Positions 42,669-52,778 of a stretch of 64,000 nt of DNA are shown here, in pieces; within the stretch, counting starts at the first letter, position 1, and each line of letters opens with the position of its first letter. The notes under the pieces were generated by a model. The model had not been told where the DNA came from, ran no database searches, and saw nothing but the letters and a program-made list of their open reading frames with translations. Made by a program: the position numbers and the translations under genes. The DNA is from Sugiyamaella lignohabitans (Eukaryota > Ascomycota > Dipodascomycetes > Dipodascales > Trichomonascaceae), in contig NC_031672.1 of assembly GCF_001640025.1 (NCBI RefSeq), positions 5,828,001-5,892,000 of the forward strand, read 5' to 3'.

Positions 42669-43669
42669 GCCGCCAATCCACTGATCAAACGCTTTCAAAA
42701 AAAAACTTTCAATACAAAATCAATCGTCTGTCCCAGTTCTAATTACTGGTCAAGCTGATGTTTGGCGACAATGGCTACCCCTCGACTTGGCAATTGAACC
42801 TTCCACTGACTGGCTCCTGCTGCTGCTTCTACTGTGGCTCTGTTTGTTGTTCTTTCTCCGCTAAAAGTGATCTGCACAGCCGTACATGTAGGTCTTCCCC
42901 AGTTCGAAACACTGATTCAACGTCTCCAAGCAGAGTACGAAGAGTAAAAAAAAATAAGTTTGAAGAAAAAAAGTTTGAAGAATACCAATTTTGAAAAACC
43001 TCCAATTCAGTTGTTTTTTTGGTCTTGTACAGTCTTTTAGATACCAGCAAAAAGTTCAAGTCGGCAAAAAAAAGATTTAGAATTACGCTGTAATACTTTC
43101 ACTGTAGAAGAGGTGTAGAATTAAATGATATAATTAAAAGTGTATAATTGTACTGTATAATTACACATTATTTTTACACTACCAGTGCAAAGCCCTCATC
43201 ATAGTGGAAATAATTTTAGCAGATAATATTCTATGCAGGGGGTCGTTAATTTGGCTATAGTGCATACGATAAGGCGCTAACAAAGTCGGTGCCGTTCCTA
43301 ATTGTCGAATCTCAATTCGCTTAGTAATTTTTTGGCAGGTATCGAATAACCACTCAGAAAGCTGGGCTTTGGTTTCAGACCAGTTTAATAATTCGTTTCG
43401 AGTTCGTTATTGACAACCATAGATGGACTTTTGGTAATTGGGACTCTCAACACTTGCATGTGCAGCTGGTTAACGTCATTCAACCTGATAATTGTGAACG
43501 CTCTCTGAATCACCAACTTCTCAAATCACCAATTTCTCAAATAATTTTGGTTTTGTGAATTTGTGACGGTTCACTTGTGCAATTGCAATTGCAATCACCA
43601 CCCATCTTTTTTTGGGAATTAAACCAAGTTTAAGTTTGGAATAGCATCAAAAGGTTCTGACTATAGAAA
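42669..43669. other. Divergent intergenic, AP180 / GPH transporter
   Basis: 1 kb, no supported gene. It is AT-rich with several poly-A runs and a short AAGTTTGAAGAA repeat at 42956-42982. Confidence 0.55.
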
Positions 43670-45367
43670 ATGCCGCGAAGAGACAGTTCGGCGCCGTTGC
43701 TATCGCAGCCCTTGGACGTTCACGATGTAGTCAATCCGACTAGAACTTTTACTTATATTCTTTTGGTTACGATAATTGTAGGTGGTTTACAGCTTTCTTG
43801 GTCAACAGAGTTCTCAAATGGTACCCCCTATTTACTCTCTCTTGGTATGTCCAAGACTATGATGAGTCTAGTATGGATTGCTGGCCCTCTGTCTGGTACT
43901 CTTGGTCAGCCCATAGTTGGTGTTATCAGTGATGAATCCAGATGGAAATATGGGAGAAGACGTCCTCTTATTATATTCGGTGCTCTGGCCACTATTACAA
44001 GCTTACTGGTATTGTCATGGTCAAAAGACATTGTTTATTGGTTTAGTTTTGATAAACACTCACTATCAGAAGATCAATTGAGACAGCGAACTATCCCATT
44101 TGCTGCTCTTTTTGTGTACGTCCTAGATTTCTCTATTTCAGTCATTCAAGCTGCTTCAAGAGCCTATATCGTCGATAATGTGCCTACCCATCAGCAAAAC
44201 GATGCTAATGCGTGGGCTGCTAGAATGACTGGAATTGGCAATATCTTCGGATATGTTCTTGGGTCTATGAATCTTGTAAAAGCATTTCCCTGGCTGGGTA
44301 ATACTCAGTTCAAGGTTCTCAGTGCATGGGCATGTATAGCTCTTGTAGTCACTGTTACCCCAGCTGTTATCTATGTCACAGAACGCGATCCCAACACAGA
44401 TCCTACTATTGTTTCTCCACCTCAACGTGCTGAGAATATTGGAAAGTCCAAAATTCGTCAGATCTACAATGATACATATCATGCTATTGTCAGACTGTCT
44501 CCTCAGACTCGCTTACTGTGCAATGTTCAGTTCTTTGCATGGATTGGTTATTTCCCCATGCTCTTCTATACAACTACCTATGTTGGAGATATATATCGGC
44601 GAGAAATTCTTGCCAGTCGACCAACTGATGCGCCTCCATTAACTCAGCATGAACTCGATGAATTATGGGAAGAAGGGACAAGAAAAGGTGCTTATGCCCT
44701 GGTTATTTACTCCATTACATCTCTCATTGCCAACTTTGTCCTTCCTTACATGGTTAGTGACAAGTACTATAAAACACACAGAGTCACTGGAGATATTGAC
44801 GAAGATGAGGACGATGCTGATAGCACTATCCATACCACGACTCAGTTCAAACTTAGACGCAGATTTGAAAATTTTGTAGACAAATACCGCACATCAGTCG
44901 CCAAAATGTGGACTGCTTCCCACATTCTGTTTGCAATCACCATGTTCTCGACCTTCTGGGTCAAGACCACATCACAGGCAACTGCCCTGGTCGGTGTTCT
45001 TGGTGTTTGTTGGGCCGTGGCTCATTGGGCTCCATTTACTATTATTTCCGAGGAAATCTCTCGTGTCAAGGAAAAGAAAGCTCGTGCCCAGGTTTTGGGA
45101 ACCGAAAATGACGGTCATAAATATCACAACTACGAGCACGAAGCTGGCATTGTTTTGGGTGTTCACAATGTTTTTGTGGCTGCTCCACAAATGATCTCTT
45201 CGCTTATGAGCAGTATTCTCTTCTTATTTTTCGATGCTGACGGCTCTGGGGACAGTATTGGCTGGGTTTTCCGTTTCGGTGGTGTCTTCACCCTCGTGGC
45301 CATCTATCTCTCACTCTTTATTAAAGAACCGCATGTTCTCGACACCGAGGACGAACTAGACTATTAA
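43670..45367 (+). CDS. GPH-family sucrose/alpha-glucoside H+ symporter
   Basis: 565 aa, ATG at 43670, intronless; 12 membrane segments expected. The N-terminal half (FTYILLVTIIVGGLQLSWSTEFSNGTPYLLSLGMSKTMMSLVW, GPLSGTLGQPIVGVISDESRWKYGRRRPLI) matches plant SUT and S. pombe Sut1-type transporters. An acidic, charged cytosolic loop follows segment 8 (about residues 375-400: DIDEDEDDADSTIH). The substrate is predicted as sucrose or maltose/alpha-glucosides by family; not determinable here. Most budding yeasts use MFS sugar porters, so a GPH carrier is notable. Half palindrome E24 begins 32 nt after the stop. Confidence 0.85.
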   Translation: MPRRDSSAPLLSQPLDVHDVVNPTRTFTYILLVTIIVGGLQLSWSTEFSNGTPYLLSLGMSKTMMSLVWIAGPLSGTLGQPIVGVISDESRWKYGRRRPLIIFGALATITSLLVLSWSKDIVYWFSFDKHSLSEDQLRQRTIPFAALFVYVLDFSISVIQAASRAYIVDNVPTHQQNDANAWAARMTGIGNIFGYVLGSMNLVKAFPWLGNTQFKVLSAWACIALVVTVTPAVIYVTERDPNTDPTIVSPPQRAENIGKSKIRQIYNDTYHAIVRLSPQTRLLCNVQFFAWIGYFPMLFYTTTYVGDIYRREILASRPTDAPPLTQHELDELWEEGTRKGAYALVIYSITSLIANFVLPYMVSDKYYKTHRVTGDIDEDEDDADSTIHTTTQFKLRRRFENFVDKYRTSVAKMWTASHILFAITMFSTFWVKTTSQATALVGVLGVCWAVAHWAPFTIISEEISRVKEKKARAQVLGTENDGHKYHNYEHEAGIVLGVHNVFVAAPQMISSLMSSILFLFFDADGSGDSIGWVFRFGGVFTLVAIYLSLFIKEPHVLDTEDELDY

Positions 45368-45399
45368 CTCGCTTGTTTCTTTTATGCTTTGTCGCATTC

Positions 45400-45459
45400 G
45401 CCTCCGGCGGCTGGGGCTCCGCCCCTGACCCCGCTGCTCCTCTCGCTTCGCTCGAGTCG
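45400..45459. repeat. GC palindrome, left arm only (E24)
   Basis: Starts GCCTCCGG; the middle stem is slightly worn (GCCCCTGACC), distal type b in the CTTCGC variant. It lies directly after the GPH transporter stop in a tandem (+ +) gene arrangement. Confidence 0.85.
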
Positions 45460-45670
45460 TTTCGTGGGCATATCCACGTATTTAGGGTTTTGGAAACGGC
45501 CTTGATAGGGATATCGGGGATTTTCGTTAATCACCACTACATGACAGGTCCCGGGCAAGATTTTCGGCCTCGCCATGCAGGCACTGGCCGTTGGACCGTG
45601 TCAGGCGCACCCCATGTTTTTGGCAGGGGTCGATGATGCATATTTGCTTATCTGATCGCACGGCGTTAGT

Positions 45671-45678
45671 TATATAAA
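45671..45678 (+). promoter_or_regulatory. TATA box candidate of PUT2
   Basis: TATATAAA, 85 nt before the chosen ATG at 45763. Confidence 0.5.
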
Positions 45679-45762
45679 GTGTCTTGTATCTCAGCACTTT
45701 ATCTGGATTTTTTTTGGATTTGTCTTTTATTAACGAATCTGAATAAATCAAGGGCTCTGAAA

Positions 45763-47484
45763 ATGCTGCGTGTTAGATCCTTTGCTTATAAAAAGTCGCT
45801 GTCTGCTTCTTTGACCAGATCAGTCAGTACTGCCAGTCAATTGGCCCAATTCAAGATCCCTGAGGTTTTCAATGAGCCTGTCAGAACTTATGAGCCTGGT
45901 TCGAAGGACAGAGATGGCGTTTTGAGTGCTCTTAGCAGACTCAGTAATCAGCGTCATGAAATCCCTTTGGTAATTGGTGGTAAGGAAGTTTTTACTAAAG
46001 ATACTTTCGTACAAACATCACCCTCGAATCACAGCCAAGTTCTTGCTGAAGTCAGCTCGGCTTCTGAAAAGGATGTCAATGACGCAATTAATGCCTCTTT
46101 GGCTGCTAAAAAGGCTTGGGAGTCAGCTCCTTGGGCTGACCGTGCTTCGGTTTTCCTCAAGGCTGCTGAATTGATTGCTGGTAAATATCGTTATGATATC
46201 TTGGCTGCTACCATGCTTGGCCAAGGTAAGAACATCTATCAAGCTGAAATTGACTCTACTTGTGAATTGATTGATTTCTTGAGATTCAATGTCAAATATG
46301 CTGAAGAATTATATCAACAGCAGCCTGCTCGCTCGTCTCCCGGTGTCTGGAACAGAGCTGAATATCGTGCTTTGGAAGGGTTTGTTTATGCTGTAACTCC
46401 TTTCAACTTCACTGCAATTGCTGGTAATTTGGTTGGTGCACCTGCTCTAATGGGTAACACCGTCGTCTGGAAGCCTTCCAATTCATCTGTCTTGTCTAAT
46501 TACTTACTCTACAAGATCTTCCAAGAAGCTGGTGTTCCTGATGGAGTTATCAACTTTATTCCTGGTGACCCCTTGACGGTTACTCAACCAGTCATCAGTC
46601 ACCCTGATTTCGCTGCTTTGCACTTTACTGGTTCTACCGATGTTTTCGTTAAACTATACCAGTCGATTGCTGCCAATCTTCCTGGCTACAAATCTTACCC
46701 AAGAATTGTCGGTGAGACCGGTGGTAAAAATTTCCATGTCGTTCATAACTCGGCCAATGTGTCTCATGCAGTCAAGTCTACTGTTCGTGGTGCTTTTGAA
46801 TATCAAGGACAAAAGTGTTCCGCCACATCGAGAGTCTATGTTCCCGAATCTATTTGGCCTCAATTCAAGTCGGAATTGGTTGCTGAAACTCAGGCTTTGT
46901 TGAATGAGGGTGCTGGTAACTCCACTGTCCCTAGTGGATTCCACAAATTCATTGGTCCTGTTATCCATGAACCCTCTTTCAACAAACTCGACAAAGCTAT
47001 TACTGAGGCCAAGCAGGACTCAAGCCTTGAATTGTTGGTTGGTGGTAAGGTCGACAAGTCTGTTGGTTACTATGTTGAGCCCACTATTTTCGTGTCAAAG
47101 GATGCCAAACATGCCAACTTACAAAATGAGTTTTTCGGGCCTCTACTTCACGTCTACGTATATCCTGATGCTGAATATGAGCAGACTCTTGCACTTGTCG
47201 ATGCAACTGGCAAGTACGGTCTTACTGGTAGCATTTTTGCTCAAGACCGTTCTGCCATTCTCACGGCTTCTGAGGCTCTCCGCAATTCTGCTGGTAACTT
47301 CTATATTAACGACAAATCAACCGGTGCCGTTGTAGGCCAACAGTGGTTCGGCGGATCCCGCAAGTCCGGTACTAATGATAAGAGTGGATCGGGTAATATC
47401 CTTAGCCGATTTGTGTCTGTACGCAATATCAAGGAGAACTTCGTCGAGATCGATGAAGTCCTTTACCCATCTAACGCCCAATAA
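45763..47484 (+). CDS. PUT2: Delta-1-pyrroline-5-carboxylate dehydrogenase, mitochondrial
   Basis: Second step of proline catabolism: oxidises glutamate semialdehyde/P5C to glutamate with NAD+ in the matrix. 573 aa from the ATG at 45763. The frame is open further upstream only from a TTG, and MLRVRSFAYKKSLSASLTRSVSTASQ is a convincing presequence. ALDH fold: VTPFNFTAIAGN (about 210), GETGGKN with general-base E318, and YQGQKCSATSR with nucleophile C352. The RxxGQKCSA form is typical of P5C dehydrogenases (ALDH4). Length equals the family norm (yeast Put2 575 aa). Confidence 0.95.
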   Translation: MLRVRSFAYKKSLSASLTRSVSTASQLAQFKIPEVFNEPVRTYEPGSKDRDGVLSALSRLSNQRHEIPLVIGGKEVFTKDTFVQTSPSNHSQVLAEVSSASEKDVNDAINASLAAKKAWESAPWADRASVFLKAAELIAGKYRYDILAATMLGQGKNIYQAEIDSTCELIDFLRFNVKYAEELYQQQPARSSPGVWNRAEYRALEGFVYAVTPFNFTAIAGNLVGAPALMGNTVVWKPSNSSVLSNYLLYKIFQEAGVPDGVINFIPGDPLTVTQPVISHPDFAALHFTGSTDVFVKLYQSIAANLPGYKSYPRIVGETGGKNFHVVHNSANVSHAVKSTVRGAFEYQGQKCSATSRVYVPESIWPQFKSELVAETQALLNEGAGNSTVPSGFHKFIGPVIHEPSFNKLDKAITEAKQDSSLELLVGGKVDKSVGYYVEPTIFVSKDAKHANLQNEFFGPLLHVYVYPDAEYEQTLALVDATGKYGLTGSIFAQDRSAILTASEALRNSAGNFYINDKSTGAVVGQQWFGGSRKSGTNDKSGSGNILSRFVSVRNIKENFVEIDEVLYPSNAQ

Positions 47485-48487
47485 AAACTGACATGACCTG
47501 TATGTAGCATTTTAATAGTTATTATTATTACTTTTTGAGATAATTTTGCCGAATCTGGTGTCTCTTATGACGGACCGCTGAATCCCATATATCCTCTAGT
47601 CATAGTAACTGTCATCTGGCTAGACTGGTTCATTGTGATCAGAGAGTCCAGGTCCAGATACACCCCGGGTCAACAACGTCTTCAACGTGTTCAACCGGCA
47701 GGACTATCGCCCTGCCGAAAACTTGCATGTTTCAGATATTAAACTTTTTTGCATGTGATTAAGGTGTGCCACCTACGGTCTTAGTCTTACCCCGGAATTA
47801 TCTCTATTTACCCAGACTGTTGATGCCGTCTGGCATTGTCATGTATACCCCTCATTTTGACCAGTGATGGGCATCTTGCATCATATCAGTACATGATAAT
47901 GCTGACGGCTGTTTTCATCCGGTTGCCAAGCCTGTCATATTTGTCTCACTAAAGTCTCTTATCTTGAAAGTCGTATTTCAATAGTTCGACCTGTTATGGC
48001 AAGATGACAGGACTTGAGGCTCTGAATCCATTAGCAAGCGAAATTGCTACTTAAGAGTCAGTACTGGCTGTTCATCATCTACCCCACACGGGTAAAATAG
48101 ATAGTCCTGTCGACATGACCCCTGAGTGATCTTCAACAAGTCGATGCTTATCAAAGAGCCAAGCAATTGAACTGATCATTTTCACTCCCTATGATCCCCA
48201 ATCAAATCAACTATCCGGGTCAATCTACCGTAAATACTTCGGCTAAAAGCAATTGATTGGCCTAGTTAGAATTGAATTGTGGGGAACGTGGTTACCGTAG
48301 CACCGACTGTTGACTCTCCGGGATTACAGAAAAACGTGCTGATGTTTGAACTGGAGGCATTGTAATTCATGGCTTTATTGTACACGGGTAAATTGAAGAA
48401 TATAAATAGTCCTTCAGCTCGCCATGTTAAGTCTAACATCAACAACCAATCCACACCAAGAAGCTGTCTCAATACTCACTACTCACC
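47485..48487. other. Intergenic, 5' flank of xylanase
   Basis: 1 kb without a gene. The TATA box at 48401 is the only recognisable element. Confidence 0.6.
48401..48408 (+). promoter_or_regulatory. TATA box of the xylanase gene
   Basis: TATAAATA, 80 nt before the ATG at 48488, as expected of a regulated, highly expressed secreted-enzyme gene. Confidence 0.6.
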
Positions 48488-49531
48488 ATGCAATTTGAAG
48501 TCATCACTGCCTTTATCTGCCTCGCTTGGCTTGCGAAAGCCACTCCGGTTCCCCTAGAGGAACGTGCAAGTTCCTCGCTCAACTCCATTGCCGTTGCAGC
48601 TGGCAAGAAGTTTTTCGGTACGGCCACCAACCAAGACCAGTTTAACGATGCATCCTATGTAGATGTTATGCTCGCACAATTTGGCTCTCTTACTCCTGCT
48701 AATGTACAGAAGTGGCAGTACACTGAACCAAGTCAAGGAAGTTATGATTACTCTCAGGGTGACTCATTTGCAAGTTACGCAGCTGAGAATGGCAAGATAT
48801 TATGCTGTGATAACCTCGTATGGTACCAGCAGTACCCCTCCTGGATAGACTCGCAAAGCTGGACAGCCGAGTCTCTTAGTGAAGTGATGACTAACCACAT
48901 TACTTCTGAAGTCAGTCACTACAAAGGAAAGTGCTATTCTTGGAACGTTGTCAATGAAGCTTTTAACGATGATGGAACCTGGAGAGAAAATGTCTTCTAC
49001 AATACTATTGGTGAAGACTACATTGCTCAGAGTTTCGCTGCTGCCGCTGCTGCTGATCCCAATGCCATTCTTTACTATAATGACTACAATATCGAGTCAC
49101 CTGGTGCAAAGGCTACAGCCGTTGAAAACTTGATTTCTTCCTTGAAGAGTCAAGGTATTAAGATTGATGCAGTGGGACTTGAGAGTCATTTTATCGTCGG
49201 AGAAACACCCTCTTTGTCGCAACAGCAACAGCAGATGCAAGCCTATGCAAATCTTGGTGTAGATGTATTTGTAACTGAACTCGATGTCAGGTTCAGCTCT
49301 CTACCACCAACTGAACAAGGTCTTCAACAGCAGTCTGAAGACTACCAAGCATCTGTTGGAGCTTGTGCTGCACTTGGATCCAAATGTCCTGCGATTAGTG
49401 TTTGGGATTTCGATGATACTTATTCTTGGATTCCCAGCACCTTTTCTGGTCAAGGTGATGCCGATTTGTACTGGGCCAATCTGACTGCTAAGCCTGCACT
49501 TGCTGGAATTGAAAGTGTGTTGGTTGCCTAG
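48488..49531 (+). CDS. Secreted GH10 endo-1,4-beta-xylanase
   Basis: Cleaves internal beta-1,4 links of xylan outside the cell. 347 aa, ATG at 48488, intronless. Signal peptide about 1-18 (MQFEVITAFICLAWLAKA), possibly with a short pro-segment ending EER at about 26. It is a single GH10 barrel with no carbohydrate-binding module. Acid/base E157 (WNVVNEAFNDDG), nucleophile E264 (FVTELDVR), GLESHFIVG histidine, and the aromatic end VWDFDDTYSWIPSTFSGQGDADLYW. Oddity: the segment before LVW reads LCCDN (D108) where GH10 enzymes usually have R-[GC]-H-[TN], and the residue after LVW is Tyr rather than the usual His. One NLT sequon near the end. Rare in budding yeasts; fits a wood-associated lifestyle. 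Confidence 0.93.
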   Translation: MQFEVITAFICLAWLAKATPVPLEERASSSLNSIAVAAGKKFFGTATNQDQFNDASYVDVMLAQFGSLTPANVQKWQYTEPSQGSYDYSQGDSFASYAAENGKILCCDNLVWYQQYPSWIDSQSWTAESLSEVMTNHITSEVSHYKGKCYSWNVVNEAFNDDGTWRENVFYNTIGEDYIAQSFAAAAAADPNAILYYNDYNIESPGAKATAVENLISSLKSQGIKIDAVGLESHFIVGETPSLSQQQQQMQAYANLGVDVFVTELDVRFSSLPPTEQGLQQQSEDYQASVGACAALGSKCPAISVWDFDDTYSWIPSTFSGQGDADLYWANLTAKPALAGIESVLVA

Positions 49532-49676
49532 GTTCCAACTGGTCGACATGATTCTAATATTTCATCTTATAACAAGCCTTATATCAAATATATCTCTAGC
49601 TCATTATCTTCTCATAAATAGTTCTATTTACAACAGTCTATGCACACGCATTCTAATAATCTCATGATGATGCCTA

Positions 49677-51152
49677 TTATAGAATTTCTTCAGCAGTTAA
49701 ATCACTTTTGATACGAAACGGTTTATTTCGCCATAAAATCTTATGACCACACATAGCAATAACCCATATAGGTAGTGCAAGCACCTCACGCAGAATCCAT
49801 ATAGGCAGCCACGATGTCAGGAATGGCCTGGTTTTAGTAGTCGAGTATTCTGGGGAGTAATATGGAGAAACAAAGAATGGGCTATTTGTATGTTCCATAT
49901 TCGAGTATTGGATCAGGTTATGAAAGTGCCAGTAGTCAGATGCACACCATATGCTCAAGTGAGTGATAAAAAATATCCAACTAAAGTATGACGCAGTTTC
50001 ATTGCTTAGCCACAAGACCGAAATCGCGAAACTGCCAAAGATACCGCACAGAAAACATTCTGTGGTCGGTTCCAGTAGAGTGGCAGCAAGGACCATATAT
50101 CTTCGTACTCGCAACCACCTGATCCTTCTCGAAACATACCCTTCAAAGTCGACATTGGCAAGAGGCTGTACTACAGAGTCGCCAGTCAGGGCAGTGCGAC
50201 CACCTGCTTTCCATAAAGCATCAGCAATCATGTTGTCTTCAGCAATGTACTGCGCAAACACTCTAATTCCATGTCCCTTTTGCTTGCCACTCGCCCTGTC
50301 CAAGTCGGATCGGCGATACAAATTGGACTTGCCCATCACACATGGAGCAATGGCCACAGCATTGATGGCCGAATAAAATTTTGAGTGGGCAGTTAGCATG
50401 AACATCTCATCTAGCTTAGAACCCCAATTGTTATCCCAGGCAGATACGATAGACATGCACATTGGCAGATGATGGACAAGCTGGATGTTTGGAGCTTTAT
50501 AAAACGCGTCTACAGATCGAGCTAATGTACCAGGTGCAACCCACACATTCGAATCAAGTACCCAAATAATATCATATTTGGCTTGTTCATAACCCTGGGC
50601 AAGGTTGTTGATTTTTGGATTGGGTCCATAATGACCCTCGCCAATTAGAATTTTAGCATCCACATAGGGAAATTGTCCTATTAATCTTTGTGCGACCTGA
50701 ACAGCAGGGTCTGATTCAGATGCAATGCAAAATATGATTTCAAATTTGGGATAATCTTGAGAAAAAGCCGATGTCAAACACGCTTCCATTTCCGTGTCAA
50801 TCCCCTTTAAAGGACGCAGAATCGTTACACCTTCAGATCCAGTAACCGCCTCTCTAGTGACTACTGGAGATATTTGAGTATACTTTTTCCTCACAACAAT
50901 TAGGCCTAGCGAGCTGAGGAGCACTATAACCCCATACCATACGAAACAAAGTATTGCAAATACCCTAACTATCCAGATATGATTATTCTCCTGGATTGAT
51001 GAGCTTGAAACATTTCGGATCATATTCTGAATGTTCTCATAGGTTTTGCTGCTAGGATCATTATCATGGGCCAAAACACCGGCCAAAACGGGGAAGGTAA
51101 TGGTAGACAGGGCTGCTACCAGCGCTAGTCGTTTAAAAAAAACCAGCGCCAT
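49677..51152 (-). CDS. HSX11: Ceramide glucosyltransferase, GT21
   Basis: Transfers glucose from UDP-glucose to ceramide, giving glucosylceramide at Golgi/ER membranes. 491 aa, ATG at 51152. N-terminal hydrophobic segments (about 5-27 and 60-86), then the GT-A catalytic region: VTILRPLKGIDTEM, FCIASESDPAV (D1), WVLDSNVWVAPG (D2), AEDNMIADALW (D3) and the R-RIRW form of the (Q/R)xxRW motif. Further membrane segments follow (about 350-480). S. cerevisiae lacks this enzyme, so it also argues against a Saccharomyces relative. Convergent with the xylanase, 145 nt apart, without a palindrome. The symbol follows the Candida gene name. Confidence 0.9.
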   Translation of the reverse strand: MALVFFKRLALVAALSTITFPVLAGVLAHDNDPSSKTYENIQNMIRNVSSSSIQENNHIWIVRVFAILCFVWYGVIVLLSSLGLIVVRKKYTQISPVVTREAVTGSEGVTILRPLKGIDTEMEACLTSAFSQDYPKFEIIFCIASESDPAVQVAQRLIGQFPYVDAKILIGEGHYGPNPKINNLAQGYEQAKYDIIWVLDSNVWVAPGTLARSVDAFYKAPNIQLVHHLPMCMSIVSAWDNNWGSKLDEMFMLTAHSKFYSAINAVAIAPCVMGKSNLYRRSDLDRASGKQKGHGIRVFAQYIAEDNMIADALWKAGGRTALTGDSVVQPLANVDFEGYVSRRIRWLRVRRYMVLAATLLEPTTECFLCGIFGSFAISVLWLSNETASYFSWIFFITHLSIWCASDYWHFHNLIQYSNMEHTNSPFFVSPYYSPEYSTTKTRPFLTSWLPIWILREVLALPIWVIAMCGHKILWRNKPFRIKSDLTAEEIL

Positions 51153-51873
51153 TATGTATAATTCTTTTATGCTGTATTCAAAATTGTCGAATAATCCAAC
51201 GATATCTTTAAAAAGCTTTTCACAATCTTTTTCTTGTGAATACTTTCACACTGGTCAAATATTATTCAGCGACAGTGTGCTACCCAATTCTCTGTTCTCT
51301 ATAGTCCTCGAATCTCTTAACAAAATCCCTCACTGAGGTATATATAATACCTAACACATTCTCTTCAAACCAAGGAATTAATCAAAGAAAAAACAATTAT
51401 TAATAGTAAAGAATTGTGAGAATCACAGGTGCCGGTAAATCCGATCCATCCATGTCATGAAAATTAAATCGTGCATGATATGCGAAATCGCGTCGTGAAA
51501 GTGCATGAGGTTAGAGTTTATGCTCACACAGATCAGCCCTACCGTGAGTTCTGGATCAGGATCTTTGGTTATAAAACAAAAAAAAAAAATAACAGCAGTT
51601 AATAAATAAGAAATAAAAATAGAAATAGCAGACACATCAAGAATTGGAAATTCTGGCATCATAAATCATACTAGAGTTAAGTAATTGAATAGAGCATTGA
51701 GGAGCCATTAACCAATGTATATTCGTAAGAACACCTGAACCACTGTAAAAGGAAAGTAATAATTAAAAAAGTCATTCCCTTGATAAATACAGATCAGATT
51801 CGGATGGCATATCGAAACTCACCCAATCATAACAATTTTTTCCTAGTTGCCCTTACTGGGACTAATATTGTTG
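51153..51873. other. Intergenic, 5' flank of glucosylceramide synthase
   Basis: No supported gene. A 79-residue hydrophobic frame on the minus strand (51662-51423) is partly encoded by a poly-A run and is not convincing. Confidence 0.5.
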
Positions 51874-52341
51874 TCATGTACACCCTCCATTCTCTTCTGT
51901 GTATCTTGATTTTTCAATAAGAATAGAACCAAGCTTCAAATTCAGCCTCGATTTCTCTCCTAATACCTTAATAACATGTGGATCTCCAAAGCCTTCTGTG
52001 TCACGAACAGATTCTATTGACAATACATCCACGGTTTGCCTACCTACCCAGTAACCAGTGACAAGAATTATCATCCCTCGGGCAATTACCGGTTTAAGAA
52101 GATGGGTGTTATGGACTCGCGAGATACTTTTCAGTGTTATGAAGAATTGTTCTTCACTAGGTTGCTGTGGATATGACGACTCCTTGAGTAGAGTAGGCAA
52201 TTCCTGGGCTTCTATTGAATCAAGATTAGATAAATAACCCTGTGACACTGCGTAGAACCTGACTTTAGCAGGAGCAGCAGCATTGACTCTCAGGACATCT
52301 GGATTGTTGTGAATAATATCACTTACCAGCAACAGGTACAT
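51874..52341 (-). CDS. Hypothetical protein, possible small OB-fold
   Basis: 155 aa, ATG at 52341, stop at 51874. Strand-rich sequence with alternating hydrophobics (KVRFYAVSQGYLSNLDSI, QFFITLKSI, ARGMIILVTGYWVGRQTVDVLSIESV). It recalls small OB-fold proteins such as the CST subunit Ten1, but this is a guess from texture only. A perfect GTAAGT occurs five codons after the ATG, so a spliced form is conceivable, though the frame stays open through it. The tail is polar (EKSRYTEENGGCT). It shares an upstream region with RLP24 on the other strand. No motif fixes a function. Confidence 0.45.
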   Translation of the reverse strand: MYLLLVSDIIHNNPDVLRVNAAAPAKVRFYAVSQGYLSNLDSIEAQELPTLLKESSYPQQPSEEQFFITLKSISRVHNTHLLKPVIARGMIILVTGYWVGRQTVDVLSIESVRDTEGFGDPHVIKVLGEKSRLNLKLGSILIEKSRYTEENGGCT

Positions 52342-52778
52342 TACACAAAGTGCACAGTATTTAATGTTAATGTTGTTGTTTGGATCAGTAGCAGCAGCTC
52401 GCGTATTGAGAGCTAGCGCCGTACTACCAGAATGTCAGTTATATGGCTTCGACTGTGGACAGCCTCAAATTTATTTGATCTTAAGCCATATTCAGGGACT
52501 GGATCCACTTTGTAGCTTTAATATTTTTATTCTATAGTATTAATAGAAATCCCATCCCTGGTCAGACAACCAGCCTCTGAAACGGCCACCCTCGAGAACT
52601 ACGCAGGGTCCAGGTATATGTGCGGCTCGATGTCTATCTGTTTAGCAAAATTTTTTTCTTATCGGGGAAACGCTATGCATTGCATTTTATTTTTTTTTTG
52701 TGAAATTTTCTGTGGCTTGATCTAACGGCAGGTAACTTCTTACTTGAACCAGAATACCCATATTTCAAAAATAAAGAA
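52342..52778. other. Divergent intergenic, hypothetical / RLP24
   Basis: 437 nt without a gene. An AAAATTTTT word (52647-52655), similar to the RRPE element of ribosome-biogenesis promoters, lies 124 nt before the RLP24 start. Confidence 0.5.

Larger units (their letters stand above)
45368..45762. other. Intergenic, GPH transporter / PUT2
   Basis: Contains half palindrome E24 and a TATA-like TATATAAA at 45671. No gene. Confidence 0.7.

Noticed and set aside
51423..51662. 79-codon hydrophobic minus-strand frame
   Set aside because: Partly encoded by a poly-A run; no family, no supporting context.
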